DNA of 9,676 bases from an uncultured Faecalibacterium sp. Its GTDB lineage: Bacteria; Bacillota; Clostridia; Oscillospirales; Ruminococcaceae. This document shows, in pieces, positions 1 to 6,747 of this stretch. The notes under the pieces are model-generated. The model saw nothing but the letters and a program-made list of their open reading frames with translations. It was not told the origin of the DNA and made no database searches. Every line of letters begins with the position of its first letter. Positions within the stretch are counted from its first letter, which is position 1. A program made the position numbers and the translations under genes. Location of the stretch: assembly GCA_900765105.1 (NCBI GenBank), contig CAAFQM010000061.1, positions 1-9,676 on the forward strand. Direction: 5' to 3'.

Positions 1-614
1 ATGTAGCCCTCGATGGCGTGGGTCAGAGCGTCCATACCGGTGGCGGCGGTCAGGCCCTTGGGCATGGAGGCCATCATATCGGGGTCAACGACAGCAATCT
101 CAGGGATATCGTTGGTGTCCACGCAGACGAACTTGCGCTTCTTCTCCACGTCAGTGATAACGTAGTTGATGGTAACCTCGGCAGCAGTGCCGGCGGTGGT
201 GGGCACTGCGATGGTGAACACGGCGTGCTTTTTGGTGGGAGCAACGCCTTCCAGAGAGCGCACGTCGGCGAACTCGGGGTTGTTGATGATGATGCCGATG
301 GCCTTTGCGGTATCCATGGAGGAGCCGCCGCCGATGGTGACAATGCAGTCTGCCTCAGCAGCTTTGAAGGCGGCCACGCCGTCCTGCACGTTGGCGATGG
401 TGGGGTTGGGCTTGATCTCGCTGTAGACGCTGTAAGCAAAGTTGGCAGCATCCAGCAGGTCGGTGACCTTCTTGGTGACGCCGAACTTGATCAGGTCAGG
501 GTCGGAGCAGACGAAAGCCTTTTTGTAGCCGCGGGCGGTCAGCTCGGGAACAATGTTCTCGATGGCACCGTGGCCGTGGTAGGAAATAGTGTTCAGAACG
601 ATACGATCAGCCAT
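1..614 (-). CDS. fucO: FucO-like lactaldehyde reductase / iron-containing alcohol dehydrogenase, 3' end outside window
   Basis: The first 204 codons are present and the gene runs off the left edge. The protein starts MADRIVLNTISYHG and closely resembles E. coli FucO, which reduces L-lactaldehyde to 1,2-propanediol with NADH in the cytoplasm. Visible landmarks are the nucleotide-binding GGGSSMD near residues 95-101, the FucO-like NNPEFADVRSLEG block near 110-122, PTTAGTAAEVTINYVITD near 133-150, and GMDALTHAIEGY at the edge. In that last block D195 and H199 correspond to the first two iron ligands of FucO (Asp196, His200). The other two ligand histidines would lie beyond the window. The start is fixed by GGAGGAG (628-622) seven bases before the ATG. 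The family assignment is firm. The substrate could be lactaldehyde or another short aldehyde such as acetaldehyde or glycolaldehyde, and no fucose genes are visible nearby to decide. Confidence 0.88.
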   Translation of the reverse strand, partial: MADRIVLNTISYHGHGAIENIVPELTARGYKKAFVCSDPDLIKFGVTKKVTDLLDAANFAYSVYSEIKPNPTIANVQDGVAAFKAAEADCIVTIGGGSSMDTAKAIGIIINNPEFADVRSLEGVAPTKKHAVFTIAVPTTAGTAAEVTINYVITDVEKKRKFVCVDTNDIPEIAVVDPDMMASMPKGLTAATGMDALTHAIEGY

Positions 615-640
615 GATAGATCTCCTCCAAATCTTTTTTT

Positions 641-657
641 CTGCCGACATCCGGCAG
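641..657 (-). other. Small stem-loop in the leader of the fucO-like gene
   Basis: CTGCCG (641-646) and CGGCAG (652-657) form a perfect 6-bp stem with a 5-base loop. On the minus strand, the direction of the fucO-like transcript, it is followed by a run of A, not T, and then the ribosome binding site. It is therefore not a terminator for that gene. It may stabilise the 5' end of the mRNA. No known regulatory RNA family is recognised. Confidence 0.4.
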
Positions 658-672
658 CATTCTCTGTCACTC

Positions 673-701
673 AGCATAACACATTGCTAAAAAATATACA
701 A
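673..701 (-). promoter_or_regulatory. Candidate promoter of the fucO-like gene
   Basis: On the minus strand TTGTAT (701-696) is followed after 17 bases by TATGCT (678-673), preceded by TG one base away (TGTTATGCT), an extended -10. Transcription would begin near 666, leaving a leader of about 50 bases. The -35 matches consensus only partly, so the extended -10 carries most of the support. An inverted repeat, ACAAT-5-ATTGT (698-712), overlaps the -35 and could be an operator. Confidence 0.45.
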
Positions 702-816
702 TATGAAATTGTTTGAATTTCTTGTAAATTTTTATGATTGTGAAGATACTTCTGGACGGTTTTACCAGATTTCTGCAATTTTGTTGTGCGCTGCCCTTTT
801 TATTCCGGCCGAATCC

Positions 817-825
817 TGCTATACT
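817..825 (+). promoter_or_regulatory. Candidate extended -10 promoter of glpK
   Basis: TGCTATACT is an extended -10 (TG, one base, TATACT), 41 bases upstream of the glpK ATG. No good -35 lies at the right distance (TTTTTA at 797-802 is poor), as is common for extended -10 promoters. A second candidate further upstream is TTGTAA (722-727), 17 bases, GATACT (745-750). I see no convincing catabolite-response (cre) site. Confidence 0.5.
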
Positions 826-865
826 GGAACCATTCATAATATCTCTGCAGGAGGTTTTGATACCC

Positions 866-2353
<1,488 letters not shown>

Positions 2354-2398
2354 TTTGCATCCGTTGCCATAAGCACCGATTTTGTAGGAAAAGCGAGA

Positions 2399-2404
2399 TA
2401 TACT
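2399..2404 (+). promoter_or_regulatory. Possible -10 box upstream of the bicupin gene
   Basis: TATACT lies 28 bases before the ATG at 2433. The sequence 17 bases upstream (CCGATT, 2376-2381) is a poor -35. There is no terminator between glpK (stop at 2353) and this gene, so read-through from glpK across the 79-base gap is also possible. Confidence 0.35.
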
Positions 2405-2432
2405 ATAGAAAAACATCGTGCAAGGAGCATCT

Positions 2433-3086
2433 ATGTTCAACCAACCCTTTACCCTTTCGCAGGTGCGCCCTATCCGGGACGCCATGACCGTCTCCCGCCC
2501 GGCGCAGCTGGGCAGGGAAGTGCCGGTCACCTGGTTCTCGCTGGGGGCGGGAACCTCCATCACCCCGGAATCTTACGACTGCACCACCCTGTATCTGAGC
2601 GGGGAGGGCACAGGCGATTTTATTCTGGGGGAGGACGGCCGGAGTGTTCCGGTCCATCCCGGCCAGCTGCTTGCCGTTCCGTCGAAAACGCTGTGCGGAA
2701 CCCGAACCGACAGCGGCATGATCTACACTGAAATTATTTTAAAAAAGGAGAACTATACCATGAACAGCATCATCAAAGCAGGCCGGCCCACTGAGCTGAA
2801 GAGCCTCATTTCTTATGAAGAGGGCAGCATTGCCAACCTCGACCTCGTCCGCGCCGACAACATGAAGTTTGTGCTGATGGCCTTTGACGAGGGCACCGGC
2901 CTGACCCCGCACCGCGCACCCGGCAACGCCATCCTGACCGCTCTGGAAGGCAAGGCCATCATCGGCTATGAGGGCAAGGATTACGAGCTGAACGCAGGCG
3001 AGAGCTTCCGTTTCGACAAGAACGGCCTGCACAGTGTCACCCCGCAGGGCAAGTTCAAGATGAGCCTGCTGCTGGTTCTGGAATAA
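2433..3086 (+). CDS. Two-domain cupin protein with internal translation start
   Basis: The open frame encodes 217 residues as two cupin-like halves of nearly equal length. Residues 1-109 are a degenerate cupin: LSGEGTGDFILGEDG (65-79 region) and HPGQLLAVPSKTLCG (75-89) have the beta-barrel pattern, but the usual metal histidines are missing. Residues 110-217 are a canonical small cupin: TPHRAPGNAILTALEG (158-173) and LNAGESFRFDKNGLHSV (186-202), with H160 and H200 as likely metal ligands. Small cupins of this type are sugar- or acid-binding enzymes or sensors, and the substrate cannot be told here. The ATG at 2433 has AAGGAG (2422-2427) five bases upstream and is preferred to an in-frame GTG at 2418, which lies before that ribosome binding site. 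A second strong ribosome binding site and ATG (2760) start the second half by itself, so this may be one bicupin protein, or two translation products. Being just downstream of glpK hints at carbon metabolism, but weakly. Confidence 0.75.
   Translation: MFNQPFTLSQVRPIRDAMTVSRPAQLGREVPVTWFSLGAGTSITPESYDCTTLYLSGEGTGDFILGEDGRSVPVHPGQLLAVPSKTLCGTRTDSGMIYTEIILKKENYTMNSIIKAGRPTELKSLISYEEGSIANLDLVRADNMKFVLMAFDEGTGLTPHRAPGNAILTALEGKAIIGYEGKDYELNAGESFRFDKNGLHSVTPQGKFKMSLLLVLE
2741..2762 (+). promoter_or_regulatory. Internal ribosome binding site and ATG for a 108-residue cupin
   Basis: AAAAAAGGAG (2741-2750) sits nine bases before an in-frame ATG (2760-2762). It is A-rich, unlike the GC-rich coding sequence around it, and is at least as good as the site at 2422. 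Translation from here gives a 108-residue protein beginning MNSIIKAGRPTELK, the normal size of a stand-alone small cupin with an intact metal site. This supports a separate product, whether or not the longer fusion is also made. Confidence 0.7.
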
Positions 3087-3098
3087 TCACGTTTACAC

Positions 3099-3130
3099 AA
3101 AAGCCCTGCGCCGGACGGCGCAGGGCTTTT
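3099..3130. terminator. Bidirectional intrinsic terminator between convergent genes
   Basis: AAAAGCCCTGCGCC (3099-3112) pairs perfectly with GGCGCAGGGCTTTT (3117-3130): 14 bp with a GGAC loop. The arms end in A4 and T4, so each strand has a U-tract. It lies 12 bases after the bicupin stop and 6 bases after the stop of the opposing gene, so it serves both. Confidence 0.93.
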
Positions 3131-3136
3131 GCGTTC

Positions 3137-3985
3137 TCAGCACTCTTCGTACTGCTGTTTCAGATAGTTCAGACAGTCCACGGAGTTTTCCGGGGTGGTG
3201 TTTTCCAGCGTGGCGAAGATGTAGGGCTTTTCCTGCTTGGCAAACCGCAGGATGGTGCGGTAATCGCCCATGCCGCCCTGCCCGGCACCAGTGGCGGCCA
3301 GCTGCCCGCCGGCGTCCTTGCGCAGGAAATCCTTGAAGTGGATCATGGCAATGTCCTTGCCCAGCAGCTCGATGGCTTCGGCAAAAACTTCCTCGCGGCG
3401 GTCCACATTCTCCATGTTCAGCAGGTTCACAGGGTCAAACAAAATCTGCAGATTCGGGCTGCCGATCTCGTCCAGCACGGTGCGGGCGCGTTTTGCATCA
3501 TACACGATGTGCTTGACCACCGGTTCGATGGCAATGGTCACGCCGTACTGTTCGGCGCAGCGCACCACCGGCTTGAAGTTCTTGATGAAGGTGGAAAGTG
3601 CGGCATCGCTGCGGCACTCGGGGCAGAACTTGTATTCGGCATTGGGCGCGCCGGTCTCGGTGCCCACCATGCCGCAGCCCAGCAGGCTGGCAAAGCGGAT
3701 GTGTGCATAGTACTTTTCCTGGATGGCGTGCAGGGCGTCCTCATCCGGGTGGGCAAGGTTGAGGTAATTGCCCAGCACGGCAATATCAATGCCGTTCTGT
3801 TCAAACAGATGCCGCAGATACAGCGCGTAGCCGGGGGTCAGTGCACCGGGCGTGCAGGGGATCTCCTTCAGGGATTTGCTCAGAGCAACATGGGCGCAGG
3901 TAAAGCCCTTCTGCCGCACCAATGGCAGCACCTGCTCAATGGGCAGCTTTTCGGCGTCGTGGAGACGCAGGCCGAATTGGATCAT
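3137..3985 (-). CDS. Sugar phosphate isomerase/epimerase-like TIM-barrel protein
   Basis: The 282-residue protein belongs to the xylose isomerase-like / AP endonuclease family 2 TIM barrels. A divalent-metal site can be read from E154 (AIEPV), D184 (LFDPVNL), H216 (MIHFKD) and E261 (ATLEN), the usual E-D-H-E set of ketose 3-epimerases and related isomerases. The protein is probably cytoplasmic and acts on a keto-sugar or inositol-type substrate, which cannot be named from sequence. A CPEC pair (121-124) is an unusual extra. The start is the ATG at 3985, preceded by AAAGGAGGAG with a seven-base spacer. An in-frame ATG eight codons upstream (4009) lies before that ribosome binding site and is rejected. 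It is a single gene flanked by a terminator and its own promoter. Hydroxypyruvate isomerase-like or inosose-related functions are alternatives. Confidence 0.85.
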   Translation of the reverse strand: MIQFGLRLHDAEKLPIEQVLPLVRQKGFTCAHVALSKSLKEIPCTPGALTPGYALYLRHLFEQNGIDIAVLGNYLNLAHPDEDALHAIQEKYYAHIRFASLLGCGMVGTETGAPNAEYKFCPECRSDAALSTFIKNFKPVVRCAEQYGVTIAIEPVVKHIVYDAKRARTVLDEIGSPNLQILFDPVNLLNMENVDRREEVFAEAIELLGKDIAMIHFKDFLRKDAGGQLAATGAGQGGMGDYRTILRFAKQEKPYIFATLENTTPENSVDCLNYLKQQYEEC

Positions 3986-4029
3986 GGAAAAACTCCTCCT
4001 TTCCCGCACGGGGCGGGGATGTTGCTTCC

Positions 4030-4058
4030 ATTATACAACAAACGCCCTCCTGCGGAAA
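4030..4058 (-). promoter_or_regulatory. Promoter of the TIM-barrel gene
   Basis: A consensus TATAAT (4035-4030, minus strand) follows a weak TTTCCG (4058-4053) at 17 bases. Transcription would start near 4023, about 40 bases before the ATG at 3985. The -10 is convincing and the -35 is not. Confidence 0.6.
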
Positions 4059-4117
4059 GAGGAGAAACTACCGGCTTGTCGTATCCTCATCCGGAACACA
4101 AAATTTTGCACATTCCC

Positions 4118-4146
4118 TTGTGCAGCCGGGGCAAAACGGGTACAAT
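4118..4146 (+). promoter_or_regulatory. Promoter of the duplicated CmpB membrane gene
   Basis: TTGTGC (4118-4123), 17 bases, TACAAT (4141-4146). The predicted start near 4153 gives a leader of about 30 bases. An inverted repeat TGCAC-8-GTGCA (4107-4124) overlaps the -35, and a 10-bp palindrome CAAAATTTTG (4099-4108) lies just upstream. Both could be operator elements. Confidence 0.7.
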
Positions 4147-4182
4147 GGAAAAAACAAACGGAAACCGGAAAGAGGTCCTTTT

Positions 4183-5481
4183 ATGACACTGAACTTCTAT
4201 ACGCTGGGTGTTATTTACCTGATATATTCCTTCTTGGGCTGGGTGGGTGAGACGATCGTCGCCACCATCAAGGGCAAGAGCTTTGCCAACCGCGGTGCGG
4301 CTGCCGGCCCGTTCTGCTTTGTCTACGGCACCACGGCGGTGCTGCTGGCGGCAGGCTATACCGACCTGCGCACCCAGCCGGTGTATCTGTTCTTTGCCTG
4401 TATGCTCAGCGCCACCATTGTGGAATGGCTGACCGCAAAGCTGTTGGAACGGCTGCACCGCCGCAAATGGTGGGACTACTCGGGCAAAAAGTTTAATCTG
4501 AACGGCTATGTCTGCCTGCAGTACTCGGTGCTGTGGGGTCTGCTGGGCGTGGTGAGTGTTCTGTGGGGCAATGACCTCATCCTGCGGCTGTGCGGGATCA
4601 TCCCGTCATGGCTGCTGCGCCCGGCGGTGTGGGTGTCGCTGGCAGTGGCGGCGCTGGATCAGATCGGCTCGGCTGTGCTGGTGAACCGCTATGCCGCCCA
4701 ACACCCGGTGCTGGAACAGCTGAACCAGCGTCTGGGCGAACATTCGGACACCCTGCGCAGGCGCATCGCGGTCTACCTCGAAAAGCGCATCCAGCACGCC
4801 TACCCGGCGGCAGCGCAGCCCCAGCGCAGCATGGCGGTGGAACAGGCGTTCCGCTTTGCCGACCTGCTGTGGCTGTTCGTCATCGGGGCGTTCCTCGGCG
4901 ACGTGACCGAGACCATCTTCTGCCGTGTGACGGCGGGCGTCTGGATGAGCCGGTCCAGTCTGGTGTGGGGGCCGTTCAGCGTGGTGTGGGGTCTGGCGCT
5001 GGTCATGGCTACCGTGCTGCTGCGGCAGGACAAAGACAAGAGCGACAGCTATCTGTTCGTGTTCGGCACCATTATGGGCGGCGCTTACGAATACCTCTGC
5101 AGCGCCGTCACCGAGCTTTTGTTCGGCACGGTATTCTGGGACTACAGTAAGTTCAAGTTCAATCTGGGCGGACGCATCAACCTGTTGTACTGCTTTTTCT
5201 GGGGCATTGCGGCTGTGGCGTGGATGCGGCTGGGCTATCCGCTGGTGGAAAAGCTCATGAAAAAAGTCCGCACCCATATCCGCCCGTGGATGACGGCGGT
5301 TCTGGCGGTATTCATGGCGGTGAACATGCTCACCAGTGCACTGGCGCTGGCCCGCTACGATGCCCGCACCAGCGGCGAGGCCCCCAAAAACAGCATTGAA
5401 GTGCTGCTGGACGCGCACTTTGACGATGCCCGGATGGAACGGGTCTACCCGAACGCGAAAAAAGTGGCAAAGGCTGGATGA
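4183..5481 (+). CDS. Polytopic membrane protein with two tandem CmpB-type domains
   Basis: The 432-residue integral membrane protein matches the family annotated as putative ABC-transporter type IV (CmpB), whose function is not established. It contains the domain twice. Matching blocks are SFLGWVGETI (16-25) and AFLGDVTETI (236-245); GPFCFVYG (42-49) and GPFSVVWG (263-270); WWDYSGKKFNLNG (96-108) and FWDYSKFKFNLGG (318-330). Each half has several hydrophobic segments. Between them lies a hydrophilic, basic linker (about 168-222), and a last hydrophobic segment (about 370-390) precedes a polar tail. The ATG at 4183 follows AGAGGT (4171-4176) and begins at the first membrane segment. The frame is open much further upstream, but that part overlaps the promoter and is not protein-like. 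No ATPase partner is nearby, so an ABC-transporter role is unsupported here. Confidence 0.85.
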   Translation: MTLNFYTLGVIYLIYSFLGWVGETIVATIKGKSFANRGAAAGPFCFVYGTTAVLLAAGYTDLRTQPVYLFFACMLSATIVEWLTAKLLERLHRRKWWDYSGKKFNLNGYVCLQYSVLWGLLGVVSVLWGNDLILRLCGIIPSWLLRPAVWVSLAVAALDQIGSAVLVNRYAAQHPVLEQLNQRLGEHSDTLRRRIAVYLEKRIQHAYPAAAQPQRSMAVEQAFRFADLLWLFVIGAFLGDVTETIFCRVTAGVWMSRSSLVWGPFSVVWGLALVMATVLLRQDKDKSDSYLFVFGTIMGGAYEYLCSAVTELLFGTVFWDYSKFKFNLGGRINLLYCFFWGIAAVAWMRLGYPLVEKLMKKVRTHIRPWMTAVLAVFMAVNMLTSALALARYDARTSGEAPKNSIEVLLDAHFDDARMERVYPNAKKVAKAG

Positions 5482-5498
5482 AATTTTTGCGTTTTCCC

Positions 5499-5527
5499 TT
5501 GCGCTTGCGCCTGAAAAACGGTATAAT
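5499..5527 (+). promoter_or_regulatory. Promoter of the riboswitch-exchanger unit
   Basis: TTGCGC (5499-5504), 17 bases, consensus TATAAT (5522-5527). The predicted start near 5534 is immediately before the first base of the riboswitch P1 stem (5536), which supports both assignments. TTGCGC is tandemly repeated (5499-5510), and only the first copy has proper spacing. Confidence 0.82.
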
Positions 5528-5535
5528 ACTTCACG

Positions 5536-5640
5536 AATAAAAGGGAGTAAGGGGCGCACGCGGACAATGCGGTGCGCTGTACTGCAGCGACATCCCGGCA
5601 GAAATGCCCGCTGCAGTGCCGGAAGCTTGAGACTTTTATT
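5536..5640 (+). promoter_or_regulatory. yybP-ykoY manganese riboswitch aptamer
   Basis: The leader has the layout of the yybP-ykoY Mn2+ riboswitch. P1 pairs AATAAAAG (5536-5543) with CTTTTATT (5633-5640), 8 perfect base pairs. The conserved loop-1 sequence GGGAGTA follows at 5543-5549. An arm pairs GCGCAC (5554-5559) with GTGCGC (5572-5577). The next arm pairs ACTGCAGC (5581-5588) with GCTGCAGT (5610-5617); it carries the L3-like GACATCC (5589-5595) and a GGCA-GAAA-TGCC tip (5597-5608). In the known family, L1 and L3 dock to form the Mn2+ site. Here the 3' strand of P1 is also the 5' arm of the terminator, so ligand-stabilised P1 should prevent termination: an ON switch. The call rests on motif, pairing and context, not on a covariance-model search. 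The downstream gene is a cation exchanger, which fits. Confidence 0.87.
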
Positions 5641-5686
5641 ACACTTTCCCGTTTCTGGGCAGGATGTAATAGAAGTCTCTTTTTTA
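5629..5686 (+). terminator. Regulated intrinsic terminator of the riboswitch
   Basis: GAGACTTTTATTACA (5629-5643) pairs with TGTAATAGAAGTCTC (5665-5679) in a 15-bp stem containing one G-U pair, followed directly by six T and ATT. It lies wholly in the leader, 38 bases before the exchanger ATG. It shares 5633-5640 with riboswitch P1, so the two structures exclude each other. Confidence 0.93.
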
Positions 5687-5723
5687 TTGTGTTCTGCCGC
5701 AAAAAATCAAAAGGAGAAGAACT

Positions 5724-6686
5724 ATGCTCATTCCAGTCTTATTGTTCATCGTTGGTCTGCTGTGCCTGATCAAAGGCGGCGACTGGTTCGTGGACGGTGC
5801 TACGGGCATTGCCCGCCGCTTCCATGTGCCGGAGCTGCTCATCGGCGCAACGGTGGTGTCCATCGGCACCACCCTGCCGGAGGTCATGGTCTCCACTACC
5901 TCGGCCCTCACCGGCCACGGTGAAATTGCCTATGGCAACGCCATCGGTTCGGTCATCTGTAACTCTGCTCTCATCGCAGCCATCCCCATCATCGTCAAGC
6001 CGGGCAAAGCTGATCCCAAGAGCCTGCGTACCCCGGTGCTGTTCTTCTTTGTGGCGGCGGCCTTCTATGCCGGTGTAGCCTACACCACCGGCTATTTCTC
6101 CCGCCCGGTGGGCCTTGTGCTGCTGGCCATGTTCGTGGCCTACATCGTCTGCAACGTGATGGCCATGAAGAATGCCCCCGCCCCGGAAGAAGAGGAAGAG
6201 CCGGAAGAAAACGCTTCCTTTGCCAAAGAGCTGGGCCTGCTGGCCGTGGGCGCGGTGCTCATTGCGGTGGGCGCTGACCTGTTGGTGGACAACGGCACCC
6301 TCATTGCACAGGCTCTGGGCGTGCCGGAGTCAGTCATTGCGCTCACCTTTGTGGCACTGGGTACCTCGCTGCCGGAGCTGGTCACGGCCATCACCTCGCT
6401 GGCCAAGGGCCACGGTGCGCTGTCGCTGGGCAACGTCATCGGTGCAAACGTGTTCAATCTGGTGCTGGTGAGCGGCGTGTCGGTCACGCTGGCTCCCTTT
6501 GCCATCCCGCAGAACTCCATGCTCTTCGGGCACAACGCTTCGCTGGTGCTGGAGATCCCGGTGATGTTCGCGGTCATGCTGCTGCTGACCCTGCCTGCCC
6601 TTATCAAGGGCAAGCTGAGCCGCCCGCAGGGCATCGCCCTGCTGTGCATCTACGCGGCTTTCTGCGTGGTGCAGTTCACCATTTAA
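5724..6686 (+). CDS. CaCA-family cation exchanger, predicted Mn2+ exporter
   Basis: The 320-residue inner-membrane protein is a YrbG-like member of the Ca2+:cation antiporter superfamily. Its two inverted alpha-repeats are visible: GTTLPEVMVSTTSALTGHG (48-66) with GNAIGSVICN (71-80), and GTSLPELVTAITSLAKGHG (213-231) with GNVIGANVFN (236-245). E53 and E218 are the paired ion-binding glutamates. An acidic linker (about 154-162) joins the halves, and some ten membrane segments are expected. Homology alone would say Ca2+/Na+ antiporter. The manganese riboswitch immediately upstream argues that the gene is induced by excess Mn2+ and that the protein exports Mn2+. Repeat 1 reads GSVICN where many family members have GSN at that point. 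The start has AAGGAG (5711-5716) seven bases before the ATG. The gene is a single transcription unit, closed by the terminator at 6701. Confidence 0.92.
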   Translation: MLIPVLLFIVGLLCLIKGGDWFVDGATGIARRFHVPELLIGATVVSIGTTLPEVMVSTTSALTGHGEIAYGNAIGSVICNSALIAAIPIIVKPGKADPKSLRTPVLFFFVAAAFYAGVAYTTGYFSRPVGLVLLAMFVAYIVCNVMAMKNAPAPEEEEEPEENASFAKELGLLAVGAVLIAVGADLLVDNGTLIAQALGVPESVIALTFVALGTSLPELVTAITSLAKGHGALSLGNVIGANVFNLVLVSGVSVTLAPFAIPQNSMLFGHNASLVLEIPVMFAVMLLLTLPALIKGKLSRPQGIALLCIYAAFCVVQFTI

Positions 6687-6700
6687 TGACGAAGTAAAAA

Positions 6701-6734
6701 ACAGGCCCCCGCACGGTTTTGTGCGGGGGCCTGT
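6701..6734. terminator. Bidirectional intrinsic terminator between exchanger gene and hisS
   Basis: ACAGGCCCCCGCAC (6701-6714) pairs perfectly with GTGCGGGGGCCTGT (6721-6734): 14 bp with a GGTTTT loop. On the minus strand it is followed at once by T5, ideal for ending hisS, whose stop is 13 bases away. On the plus strand the T-tract is weaker (CTGCGTTTT), but it also lies 14 bases after the exchanger stop. Confidence 0.92.
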
Positions 6735-6747
6735 CTGCGTTTTGTGG

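Noticed and set aside
641..657. The CTGCCG/CGGCAG hairpin as a terminator
   Set aside because: In the direction of the fucO-like transcript it is followed by A residues, and on the plus strand the T-run precedes it instead of following.
18..716. A 232-codon plus-strand frame opposite the fucO-like gene
   Set aside because: Low-complexity G/H/V/D-rich translation, antisense to a clearly recognisable enzyme; its end runs through promoter sequence.
734..865. Upstream extension of the glpK frame
   Set aside because: It includes the extended -10 promoter and the ribosome binding site. GlpK homology starts exactly at the ATG at 866.
3338..4186. A 282-codon plus-strand frame opposite the TIM-barrel gene
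   Set aside because: Composition is typical of an antisense frame (H, G, A, Q), and the opposite strand encodes a protein with a complete metal site.
5490..5520. Inverted repeat CGTTTT...AAAACG with tandem TTGCGC around the exchanger promoter as an MntR operator
   Set aside because: It does not match the known MntR box pattern, and regulation is already explained by the riboswitch. The -35 duplication may be chance.
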